From NCBI RefSeq assembly GCF_006716125.1, contig NZ_VFOM01000005.1, positions 1-64,000 on the forward strand: a stretch of 64,000 nt of DNA. The letters run 5' to 3'. The DNA is from Homoserinimonas aerilata (GTDB taxonomy: Bacteria > Actinomycetota > Actinomycetes > Actinomycetales > Microbacteriaceae). Every line of letters starts with the position of its first letter. Within the stretch, counting starts at the first letter, position 1. The notes below the pieces were generated by a model. That model saw only the letters and a program-made list of their open reading frames with translations, did no database searches and had not been told where the DNA came from. Position numbers and translations under genes: made by a program. This document shows, piece after piece, positions 33,524-41,444 of this stretch.

Positions 33524-34794
33524 GTCTCATCGTTCTCGGCCTCCTCATCGCCGTACTCCTCGTCATCCGTGTGCCCGTCGCGTTCGCCTTCCTCGGCCCC
33601 TCCATGCTCTACATGGTGCTCGAGGGCCAGTCGACCGGCATGGCGCTGCGCAGCGTCACCAACGCGATGGGCAGCTTCCCGCTGCTCGCCGTGCCACTCT
33701 TCATCTTCCTGGGCGCCCTCGCCAACCATGCGGGAATCGCCGACCGGCTCTTCCGCTTCGCCCTCGCCGTGCTGGCGCGGGTGCGGGGCAACCTCGGCTA
33801 CGTCGCCGTCGGCACCAGTGTCGGCTTCTCCTGGATGAGCGGATCGGCCGTCGCCGACGCCGCCGCGCTGGGCAAGGTGCAGATCCCGGCCATGATCCGT
33901 GCGGGCTACAGCCGACGCTTCGCGACCGGCGTCAATGCCGCCTCGTCGCTCGTCGCGCCCGTCATGCCCCCGAGCATCCCCGCCGTCATCTTCGCCGGGC
34001 TCGCCGCCATCTCGACCGGCGCGCTGTTCGCGGCATCCGTCATCCCGGCGCTGCTGATGGCAGCCGGCCTCTGCATCGTCGTGTGGGTGCTCGTGCGACG
34101 CAACCCCAGCATCCAGAAGGGCGTGTGGGACAGGGCCGAGGTCATTGCGTCGAGCAAGGGCGTCATCCTGCCGATGGTCACGCCGTTCATCATCCTCGGC
34201 GGAATCCTCGGCGGCTTCTTCACCCCCACGGAGGCCGCAGCCGTCGGCGTCGCCTACATCCTTCTCGTCGGGCTCCTGCAGCGCTCGCTGAGCCTCAAGG
34301 GTTTCATCACGGCGGTCAAGGAGTCGGTCATGACGACCGCCTCCATCATGGTCATCGTCGCCAGCGCATCGCTCCTCGGCTACATCCTGGCGAGGGAGCG
34401 GCTGCCCCAGCTGCTCACCGAGTTCTTCTTCACGCTCACCGACAACCCGACCGTGTTCATGGCGCTCGCCGCCGTGCTCATGCTCATCCTGGGTACCGTC
34501 ATCGACGCGACGGCCATCCTCGTGCTCGTCGTGCCGATCCTCATGCCCATCGCGGTGCAGTACGGCGTCGACCCGATCGTGCTCGGCGTCATGCTGATCA
34601 TCTCGCTCATGATCGGACTGCTGACCCCGCCGGTGGGCACCGTGCTGTTCGTGACCGCCGCGGTGTCGAGGACCCGGGTGGGAGAGGTCTTCAAGGGCTG
34701 CCTGCCGTTCATCATCCCGTCGCTCGTGATCGTCGTGCTCGTCATCCTGTTCCCCGACGCGGTCATGTGGCTGCCGGGGGTGCTCGGGCTGTGA
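33520..34794 (+). CDS. dctM: TRAP transporter large membrane subunit DctM
   Basis: 424 residues, about twelve helices. DctM motifs include VPLFIFLGALANHAGIADRLFRFA, GTSVGFSWMSGSAVADAAALG and LLTPPVGTVLFVT. Forms the ion-coupled translocation channel. Start overlaps the dctQ stop, and its own stop overlaps the next GTG (GTGA), so the operon is tightly coupled. Confidence 0.93.
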   Translation: MSLIVLGLLIAVLLVIRVPVAFAFLGPSMLYMVLEGQSTGMALRSVTNAMGSFPLLAVPLFIFLGALANHAGIADRLFRFALAVLARVRGNLGYVAVGTSVGFSWMSGSAVADAAALGKVQIPAMIRAGYSRRFATGVNAASSLVAPVMPPSIPAVIFAGLAAISTGALFAASVIPALLMAAGLCIVVWVLVRRNPSIQKGVWDRAEVIASSKGVILPMVTPFIILGGILGGFFTPTEAAAVGVAYILLVGLLQRSLSLKGFITAVKESVMTTASIMVIVASASLLGYILARERLPQLLTEFFFTLTDNPTVFMALAAVLMLILGTVIDATAILVLVVPILMPIAVQYGVDPIVLGVMLIISLMIGLLTPPVGTVLFVTAAVSRTRVGEVFKGCLPFIIPSLVIVVLVILFPDAVMWLPGVLGL

Positions 34795-35729
34795 CCGTGA
34801 CCGTTCCGACATCCGCTGCCATGGTTCGGCGCCCCGCCGTGCTCATCGGTCTCATCGGTGAGGGCGTCACGCCGTCGCTGACGCCCCCGATGCACGAGCT
34901 CGAGGGCGCGCGGCACTCGATGAACTACGTGTATCGCACGATCGATCTCGGGCGGGGCGACAACACTCCCGAGTACGTCTCCCAACTGCTGTGGTCGGCG
35001 CGAAGGATGGGCTTCACCGGGCTGAACATCACCCACCCGATCAAGCAGGCGGTGATCAAGCACCTCGACGAGCTGGCACCCAGCGCCCGCACGGTGGGGG
35101 CCGTCAACACGGTCGTCTTCGACGGCGAGCGGATGACCGGCCACAACACCGACGTCACCGGTTTCGGTGCCGCATTCGATGATGCGTTCGGCATTGTCGC
35201 CCACGGCCGCGTCGTTCTCGTGGGTGCCGGTGGTGCCGGTGCCGCCGTGGCGAGTGCCCTCGCCGCGCGCCAGGTGCGGGAACTCGTGATCGTCGACGTC
35301 GAGCGGGAGCGTGCCGAAGGGCTCGCCGCGAGCGTGCGGCCCGCCGCGCACGGCCAGGTGAGCACGGCAGCGCTCGACGAGCTGCCCGGGTGGCTGCAGG
35401 ATGCCGACGGTGTCGTCAATGCGACGCCGTGGGGCATGGCCGCGCATCCGGGCACCGCCTTCGACCTCGAACTGCTCACCCCGAACATGTTCGTCGCCGA
35501 CATCGTCTACCGGCCGGCAGAGACGGCACTCCTCGAAGGCGCGAAGGCCCGCGGATGTCGCACCATGTCCGGCCTCGGAATGGCCATGCACCAGGCGGCC
35601 GACGCCTTCGAGATCTTCACCGGAGAATCAGCCGATCGGCGGGCGATGCTCGCCGATCTCGAAACTCTCGTCGCTGATGAAGCGGCGGGGCACCCTGCCC
35701 ATGTGGCACCAATGAGAGGAACAAACTGA
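34791..35729 (+). CDS. Quinate/shikimate dehydrogenase
   Basis: 312 residues. N-terminal substrate domain GEGVTPSLTPPMHELEG and LNITHPIKQ (catalytic Lys85), with Asp121 of NTDVTGFG; nucleotide-binding motif VGAGGAGAA at about 144-152. The xxSxTPxMHExEG start resembles the actinobacterial QsuD subgroup that oxidises quinate and shikimate with NAD, rather than biosynthetic AroE. Location between TRAP genes and divergent from quiC supports catabolism: quinate or shikimate to dehydro-acid, then protocatechuate. GTG start overlapping the dctM stop; the open frame upstream of it is inside dctM. Confidence 0.87.
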   Translation: MTVTVPTSAAMVRRPAVLIGLIGEGVTPSLTPPMHELEGARHSMNYVYRTIDLGRGDNTPEYVSQLLWSARRMGFTGLNITHPIKQAVIKHLDELAPSARTVGAVNTVVFDGERMTGHNTDVTGFGAAFDDAFGIVAHGRVVLVGAGGAGAAVASALAARQVRELVIVDVERERAEGLAASVRPAAHGQVSTAALDELPGWLQDADGVVNATPWGMAAHPGTAFDLELLTPNMFVADIVYRPAETALLEGAKARGCRTMSGLGMAMHQAADAFEIFTGESADRRAMLADLETLVADEAAGHPAHVAPMRGTN

Positions 35730-36754
35730 TGATCACACGTCGTTCACACCGAATGAAGTGGGTCGCCCTGCTCGCCGCCCCGGCAATGCTGCTGGTGGGC
35801 TGCGCAGGAGACTCGGGTGAGGGAGATGTTGCCAACGGTGGCACCATCGAGCTGACCCTTGCCCACAGCTACAACCCCGACCAGCCGCAGGACCGCTGTG
35901 GCGCTCAGGTCATCGCCGATGACGTCAACAGCGCTGACGTCGGCCTCAAGATCGAGCTCTTCGGCTCCAGCCAGCTCGGCGGCGACGCCGACCGTGTCGC
36001 GTCGGTCGCCTCCGGTGACATCGACATCGACATCCAGGGTGCCTCGGCACTCGGCGCGGTGTACGAGCCGATCAGCGTGCTCGACGCGGCCTACGCCTTC
36101 GACGACGCCGACCACCTTGCCGCCTTCATGGCGAGCGACGCCTCGAAGACGCTGACGGATGCGTTCGCCGAGGAGACCGGAATCCACGCCCTCGGCGTGT
36201 GGTCGGCCGGAGCGCGCCACTTCACGGCCAACACGCCCATCCGCACGCCGGATGACCTCGACGGGCTTCGCATCCGCTTCCCCGGTTCGCCGCAGTTCCT
36301 CATGAACGCCAAGGCGCTCGGCGCCCAGGCGACCGAGGTCGCGTACGAGGAGCTCTACCTCGCCCTGCAGCAGGGCACGGTCGAGGGCCAGGAGAACCCG
36401 ATCACGAACATCAAGTCGCAGAACCTCTCCGAGGTGCAGGACTACCTGAGCCTCAGCGCGCACCAGCTCAACACCAACGTCGTCATCATGAGCTCCAAGT
36501 GGGACGAGCTCAACGACGAGCAGCAGACGGTACTTCAGGATGCTGTCGAGCACGCCGTGACCGAGGTCACCACCTGCGTGGCTGACGACGAGGAGACGAC
36601 CCTCGAGGAGTGGCGCACCGCCGGCGACTGGGAGATCGTCGACGACGTTGACGTCGACGCGTTCCAGAAGAAGGCCGTCGCCTACCTCAGCGACACCTTC
36701 ACGGGTGACTCGCTCGAGGTGTTCGAGGCCATCCGTTCGACGTCGTCCAAGTAG
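35729..36754 (+). CDS. dctP: TRAP transporter solute-binding lipoprotein DctP
   Basis: 341 residues. Lipoprotein signal peptide with lipobox LVGC (Cys25); mature DctP-fold protein with the conserved GIHALGVWSAGARHFTANTPIRTPDDLDGLRIRFPGS (contains the Arg that pairs with the ligand carboxylate) and EVAYEELYLALQQGTVEGQENP. Membrane-anchored because the host is a monoderm. ATG overlaps the dehydrogenase stop (TGATG) and GAGGAAC precedes it. Carboxylate ligand expected. Confidence 0.92.
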   Translation: MITRRSHRMKWVALLAAPAMLLVGCAGDSGEGDVANGGTIELTLAHSYNPDQPQDRCGAQVIADDVNSADVGLKIELFGSSQLGGDADRVASVASGDIDIDIQGASALGAVYEPISVLDAAYAFDDADHLAAFMASDASKTLTDAFAEETGIHALGVWSAGARHFTANTPIRTPDDLDGLRIRFPGSPQFLMNAKALGAQATEVAYEELYLALQQGTVEGQENPITNIKSQNLSEVQDYLSLSAHQLNTNVVIMSSKWDELNDEQQTVLQDAVEHAVTEVTTCVADDEETTLEEWRTAGDWEIVDDVDVDAFQKKAVAYLSDTFTGDSLEVFEAIRSTSSK

Positions 36755-36788
36755 TCGACCCGAAGGTCAGCTGGAGAAGTCAGACAAG

Positions 36789-37763
36789 ATGACGGCGTCC
36801 ACGATTCCGACGTTCACCGGTGAGGTGACGGCGGAGAAGCTCGGTACGACGCTCATCCACGAACACGTGTTCGTGATGAGCCCGGAGCTCGACGTGAACC
36901 TGCCCCACCCCGAATGGGATGAGGAGCAGGCGATCGATCGGGCAGTCGCCGGCTTCGAGCGTCTCAGCGTGCTCGGCGTGGACACCGTCGTCGACCTGAC
37001 CGTGCTCGGCCTCGGCCGCGACGTCGAGCGGGTGCGGCGGGTCGCAGAACGAAGCCCGGTGCGGCTCATCGCCGCGACCGGGTACTACACGAGCGATGTG
37101 CTTCCGCACTTCTTTCGCACCCACGGTCCGGGTCGCCTCGTCGGCGGCCCGGATCCGCTCGTGGACCTCTTCGTCGGCGACATCGAGCGCGGAATCGCCG
37201 GGACGGACATCCGGGCCGGCATGCTGAAGGTGGTCTCCGACGCGGAGGGCATCACGGATGATGCCGAACGGGTGTTCCGCGCGGCGGCGATCGCGCACCA
37301 GCAGACGGGCGTGCCCATCACGACACACTCGCACGCCCCCTCACGCGGCGGCATCCAACAGCAGGTGCTGCTCGCGCGACTCGGCGTGCCACTCGACCGG
37401 GTCGTCATCGGCCACAGCGGCGACTCGGACGACCTCGACTATCTGCGCGAGCTGGCCGCGCGCGGCTCGTTCCTCGGCTTCGACCGCTTCGGCATGGAAC
37501 ACATGGGCTCAGACGAGGCGCGCATCCGCGGCCTCCTCACCCTCCTCGAAGAGGGCTACGCGAGCCAACTCGTGCTCTCGCACGACGCCGCATTCTTCAG
37601 CCGCGTGACGCCGCCAACGTGGCGAGCCGCGAACACCCCGAACTGGCACATGGAGCACCTCTCGCGCACCATCCTGCCCCGCCTGCGCGCGGAGGGCGTC
37701 GACGACCGCACCATCGACCAGCTCATGATCGACAACCCCCGCCGCGTACTCTGTGGCGCCTGA
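36789..37763 (+). CDS. Phosphotriesterase-family amidohydrolase (possible lactonase/esterase)
   Basis: 324 residues. Binuclear-metal amidohydrolase pattern: LIHEHVF (His24, His26), Lys147 in MLKVVSD (bridging carboxylated Lys), His180 in TTHSH, His209 in IGHSGDSDD, and Asp266 in LSHDAAF, all present. Family members act on lactones, phosphotriesters or unknown esters. In this operon a lactone or ester of quinate/shikimate is a reasonable substrate, but this is inference. Start set by GGAGAAG upstream; the longer open frame runs into dctP. Confidence 0.85.
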   Translation: MTASTIPTFTGEVTAEKLGTTLIHEHVFVMSPELDVNLPHPEWDEEQAIDRAVAGFERLSVLGVDTVVDLTVLGLGRDVERVRRVAERSPVRLIAATGYYTSDVLPHFFRTHGPGRLVGGPDPLVDLFVGDIERGIAGTDIRAGMLKVVSDAEGITDDAERVFRAAAIAHQQTGVPITTHSHAPSRGGIQQQVLLARLGVPLDRVVIGHSGDSDDLDYLRELAARGSFLGFDRFGMEHMGSDEARIRGLLTLLEEGYASQLVLSHDAAFFSRVTPPTWRAANTPNWHMEHLSRTILPRLRAEGVDDRTIDQLMIDNPRRVLCGA

Positions 37764-37817
37764 GACTCGACGCCCCGCCTTTCGCGCTGGGAAGTCGCTG
37801 AGAACTATGGTGAGACC

Positions 37818-38462
37818 GTGACCGAAGCCCCTGTGCGCCGCCGCGACCGAGAACGCACCCGAGCAGAACTCCTCAGGGTGGCGACCGAGGCGTTCGCCGA
37901 GTCCGGATTCGCGGGCACCCGAGTCGACGACATCGCCGACCGCACGCAGACCACGAAGCGGATGATCTACTACTACTTCGGAGGCAAGGAGCAGCTCTAC
38001 CTTGCCGTGCTCGAGAACGCCTACCGGGGCATCCGCGAAGCAGAGCAGCAGGTGCACGTCGGCGACCTGGAGCCCGTCGAGGCCGTCCGCCGCATTGCCG
38101 AGCTCACCTACGACCACCACCTCAACCACCGCGAGTTCATCCGGCTCGTCTCGATCGAGAACATCCACCACGGCAGCTACATCCGTCGCCTCGGATCACT
38201 GAAAGAGCTCAACCAGCCGGCGGTCGGCGTTCTCGACACCGTTCTCAGTCGCGGGCGCGACGAGGGCCGACTGCGCGACGACGTCGACGCACTCGACGTG
38301 CACCTGGTGATCAGCTCGTACTGCTTCTTCCAGGTCGCCAACCAGCACACGTTCGGCTACCTGTTCGACCGCGACCTGCTCGACCCGGACCGCCGGGAGC
38401 ACCTCCGGGCGATGATCGGCGACGTCGTCGTAGCGTGGCTCACTGCCACCCCCACCGCCTGA
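37818..38462 (+). CDS. TetR-family regulator of the quinate/shikimate module
   Basis: 214 residues. N-terminal HTH (ATEAFAESGFAGTRVDDIADRTQTTKRMIYYYFGGKEQLYLAVLE, about 22-67) and a TetR C-terminal ligand domain. TATGGT lies exactly 6 nt before the GTG, so it may be transcribed separately and leaderless as well as with the operon. Likely binds the two AATGTAC-N6-GTACATT-type operators 5 kb upstream. Converges on the lactate-permease-like gene. Confidence 0.9.
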   Translation: MTEAPVRRRDRERTRAELLRVATEAFAESGFAGTRVDDIADRTQTTKRMIYYYFGGKEQLYLAVLENAYRGIREAEQQVHVGDLEPVEAVRRIAELTYDHHLNHREFIRLVSIENIHHGSYIRRLGSLKELNQPAVGVLDTVLSRGRDEGRLRDDVDALDVHLVISSYCFFQVANQHTFGYLFDRDLLDPDRREHLRAMIGDVVVAWLTATPTA

Positions 38463-38477
38463 GCCCACCCGCCACCT

Positions 38478-39926
38478 TCACCCGGTGGCTGTCGCCAGCA
38501 GCAGCGTCAGGGGTGCGAGCAGCACCAGCACGACGCCGTTGGCGATGAGCGCCGTGCGGATGACCCGCCCGGCATCCACTGCGGCATCCGTGTCTCTGCG
38601 GAGCCCGTTGGCGACGCTCAGCGCGAGGGCCACGCGCGACGGCGAGATCATCACGGCCGCACCGGTTGCGATGTTCTGCGCCCCGAGAGCGACGAGCGGG
38701 TTCGCCCCGAGCGCGACTGTCGCGTTGGAGACCCCCGCCGCGAACATGGCCGCCGTGGCCGTGTTCGATGCGGTCACGTAGCCGCCGATGAGGCCGATGG
38801 CGGGCACGACGAGCAGGAATCCCCCGCCGAGCATGGCGGCGCCCTGCGCGAGCGTCGTGCTCATCCCGTTTGCGGCGAGCAGCCCGCCGAAGACGATGAA
38901 CAGCACGGTGACGACGCAGACGGGCCAGAACAGCCGCAGGCCGCTTCTGATGCTGGCTGTCGCATCCGCCCGCCCTATGCCGAGCAGTGCGGGTGCGGCT
39001 GCCGCAGACACGAGCAGCCACAGGGCCGGGCTGGTGAGAACGGCGGATGCGGCGCCCAGATCGACGACGGAGGTGAGGGCCGTCATGGCCAGCATCGCGC
39101 CGATGAGCAGGATGTACGGCAGCAGGGAGCGCACCGTCTCGCGGCGCATGGCGGGGATGGGGCCGCCGCGGAGGCGTGCAAGCAGCAGCACCGTGACGCA
39201 TGCGGCGAGTGAGGCGAGGATGCCGCCGAGCGGCACGCTCACCCACGCGTTGGTGGCGATCAGCGCGCCCCAGGTGGCGAACACGACGGTGAGCGTCTCG
39301 CCGGCCATGCGGAGTGCGCCACGGCGGCCCATCCCGACGATGGACATGATGATGCCCATGACGAGCAGCACCGGCAGGTTGAGCACGGCGCTCCACACGC
39401 CGACGTCGCGCAGGCTGTGCCCGCTCATCTCGGCCATGACGAGCAGCCCGGGCCCGAGTGAGCCCCACGGCGCGAGCACGATGCTGAGCAGACCGATGGT
39501 CGCGGCCTTCGTCGCGGTGAGCCCGACACGCATGAGCAGCGGGATGCCGATGATGACGCCGACGCCCCAGCCGATGATGCTCTCGGCGAGCGGGGTCACG
39601 CCGAGGCCCAGCAGCAGCACGGCCCGGTCGCGTCCGTGCGATGCGGAGCCGAGCCATCCGCCGATGCGTTCCTGCGCGCCGGACACTGCCAGGAATTCGG
39701 CCAGCAGGATGCCACCGAAGATGATGAGCACGACAGCGACGGTCAGCAGAAGCAGCGAATGTGCCGTCGACTCGAGCGCCGCAGGCGTGATCGGGAACCA
39801 GATGCTGAGCGCGAGCGTGACCGCGATGGTGCCGAGTACGGCCGGCACGGGCTTCACCCGCAGCGCCAGGAGCCCTGCGATGAGCGCGATGGGGAGCGCA
39901 GCGAGGAGGAGGTGGATGACGTCCAT
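38478..39926 (-). CDS. L-lactate permease family transporter (LctP)
   Basis: 482 residues, about twelve to fourteen helices. LctP-family signatures: GLGVTPLAESIIGWGVGVIIGIPLLMRVG, LSIVLAPWGSLGPG and GLIGGYVTASNTATAAMFA, QNIATGAAVMISPSR near the end. Family imports lactate or glycolate by H+ symport. AAAGGGCC lies upstream of the ATG. Shorter than E. coli LldP (551 residues). No lactate dehydrogenase adjoins, so the substrate may be another hydroxy acid. Confidence 0.85.
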   Translation of the reverse strand: MDVIHLLLAALPIALIAGLLALRVKPVPAVLGTIAVTLALSIWFPITPAALESTAHSLLLLTVAVVLIIFGGILLAEFLAVSGAQERIGGWLGSASHGRDRAVLLLGLGVTPLAESIIGWGVGVIIGIPLLMRVGLTATKAATIGLLSIVLAPWGSLGPGLLVMAEMSGHSLRDVGVWSAVLNLPVLLVMGIIMSIVGMGRRGALRMAGETLTVVFATWGALIATNAWVSVPLGGILASLAACVTVLLLARLRGGPIPAMRRETVRSLLPYILLIGAMLAMTALTSVVDLGAASAVLTSPALWLLVSAAAAPALLGIGRADATASIRSGLRLFWPVCVVTVLFIVFGGLLAANGMSTTLAQGAAMLGGGFLLVVPAIGLIGGYVTASNTATAAMFAAGVSNATVALGANPLVALGAQNIATGAAVMISPSRVALALSVANGLRRDTDAAVDAGRVIRTALIANGVVLVLLAPLTLLLATATG

Positions 39927-40009
39927 AAAGCGGTCGAAGGCCCTTTCTGGGCGGATGTCTGCCGGTCGGGCCCCGTTCCCGGCAACACACCAAATCTACC
40001 CCAGACCCG

Positions 40010-40115
40010 CTGGTTGAGGTTTCGAGACGACCTCGTTCCTCGGCCTCCTCAACCCGCGAAGTTACCCGCTGGTTGAGGAGGCCGCCCGCGGCCGTCTCGA
40101 AACCGCACCAACGGG
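40010..40115. repeat. Family-A palindromes, two units
   Basis: CGCTGGTTGAGGTTTCGAGACGACC...CCTCAACCCGCG and CGCTGGTTGAGGAGGCCGCCCGCGGCCGTCTCGAAACC. They follow the stop of the esterase gene (minus strand) and lie upstream of the permease gene. Confidence 0.72.
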
Positions 40116-40118
40116 CAA

Positions 40119-41060
40119 CTACCGCAGCGCCCCCCGCAGGAACTCCACGATCTGTCCGCGCAGCTCGTCGTCGAGCAGTTCGAGCGAGTGGCCGTCGCCC
40201 GGCACCGTCTCTAACGTGACGGGCACGCCTGCCGAGCGCAGCGCATCCGCCATCAGTTGTCCTTGCGCGGCCGGAATGTATTCGTCTTCAGCGTGCACGA
40301 TGAGCTGCGGCGGGTCGCTGGGGTCGACCTGGTGGTTGGGGGATGCCGCGGCTGCCGCGTCGCAGCGGTCGTAGTCGGCGCAGCCGAGGTAGTCGAGCTG
40401 GCGCTGTGCGAAGCCGTCGGGCAGCATGTCGAGGCCGGCCGTGGTGAGGTCGATGGGCCCGCTGAGGTCGACGACTGCGGCGACGCGCGTGCCGACATCC
40501 CAGGGCCCTGCTCCGGATGTTGCGAGCAGCGACACGAGGTTGCCGCCGGCGGATCCGCCGAAGGCGCCGATGAGCGCCGGGTCGTAGCCGTAAGCCTCCA
40601 CCTGTTCTGGTGCACGCAGCCATGAGATGGCGGCGCGGATGTCGTCGATTCCCGCGGGGAACGGATGTCCCGGCGCGAGGCTGTACCCGACGGAGAAGGC
40701 GATGAAGCCTTCGGAGGCGAGCCATTCGCACACGTTCCGCCAGGCGGGGTCTGCCTTGTCGCCGGATCGCCAGCTGCCGCCGTGCACGGAGATGACGGCC
40801 CTGCGCGGCCCATTGTTGAGGGCGCTGGCGGCGGCGTCGGCGGGCTGGCAGGCGTCGAGCAGCAGCGGTTGACCGTCGCGCTCACCGTAGGCCAGGTTCT
40901 CGTTCACGACGATGTCGGCGTAGATGGGCAGCACATCATCGACAGCGGCCGGCCGGATGCTGTCGACTGCGGCGGGCGCGCATCCGGCGACAGCGATGCC
41001 GACCGTGAGGGCCAGGGCGAGCATGCCGACGAGGGCGCGGGTGCCGGCGTGCTGCTTCAT
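40119..41060 (-). CDS. Alpha/beta-hydrolase lipoprotein (esterase-like)
   Basis: 313 residues. Lipobox VAGC gives Cys27 as lipidation site. Esterase/lipase (HSL-BD-FAE-like) features: oxyanion motif HGGSW (93-97), nucleophile Ser170 in GGSAGG, Asp259 in HAEDE and His291 in DGHS complete a catalytic triad. Surface-exposed esterase; substrate unknown. A -10-like TAGAGT lies 9 nt upstream of the ATG on this strand. Confidence 0.85.
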   Translation of the reverse strand: MKQHAGTRALVGMLALALTVGIAVAGCAPAAVDSIRPAAVDDVLPIYADIVVNENLAYGERDGQPLLLDACQPADAAASALNNGPRRAVISVHGGSWRSGDKADPAWRNVCEWLASEGFIAFSVGYSLAPGHPFPAGIDDIRAAISWLRAPEQVEAYGYDPALIGAFGGSAGGNLVSLLATSGAGPWDVGTRVAAVVDLSGPIDLTTAGLDMLPDGFAQRQLDYLGCADYDRCDAAAAASPNHQVDPSDPPQLIVHAEDEYIPAAQGQLMADALRSAGVPVTLETVPGDGHSLELLDDELRGQIVEFLRGALR

Positions 41061-41108
41061 GGTGCGGATACTCTAACCCGCTTTCGTTTCCCTCGATCGT
41101 GCGGATCT

Positions 41109-41168
41109 CGCGAGCGGTCGATATCCGCCCCACCCCGGGCATCCGGGGGTGAGTATTGGCCTTTCGCG
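41109..41168. repeat. Family-B palindrome, single copy
   Basis: CGCGAGCGGTCGATATCCGCCCC...GGGGTGAGTATTGGCCTTTCGCG, 60 bp. Unlike other copies it lies between divergent genes rather than at a 3' end. Confidence 0.72.
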
Positions 41169-41227
41169 CATCCGTTCGGGGCGTGAGTGGCCGGATGCTC
41201 ATGCTCGCTTTCGGGGGCGGCATCAGG

Positions 41228-41444
41228 TAACGTAGGCAGGTCGGCTCTAGACAGCGCGAAGTATCGCGTATGGGTTTGTAAGTCTTTGGGGCCGTTTCCT
41301 CGCATCAGCTACTCCCTGATGTCAGAGGAGAAATCACGTATGTGAACGGTCCTGGCCAAAGATTGCCCGGGTTTCCTCTCAGTAGCGCAGCACAAGATGT
41401 GCTGTGCCCTGCCATGCACTTGTTACAACCCGGAAAGCACGACC
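41228..41444 (+). promoter_or_regulatory. Promoter and structured 5' leader of the DEAD-box helicase gene
   Basis: Putative -10 TAACGT (41228-41233) implies a leader of about 200 nt. It holds a CATCAG/CTGATG hairpin (41303-41321), then AGAGGAG (41324-41330) nine nt before ATGTGA, a start codon followed at once by a stop (41340). Overlapping it, GTG at 41342 opens a 36-codon frame ending at 41452, 8 nt past the helicase ATG. A second hairpin, GCGCAGCACA-AGA-TGTGCTGTGC, lies at 41385-41407. The pattern suggests translational or attenuation control. The rest of the 41061-41227 spacer holds only the family-B repeat. Confidence 0.5.

Noticed and set aside
34083..34790. Long upstream extension of the quinate/shikimate dehydrogenase frame
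   Set aside because: It overlaps dctM in another frame; the GTG at 34791 overlapping the dctM stop gives a protein starting normally for the family.
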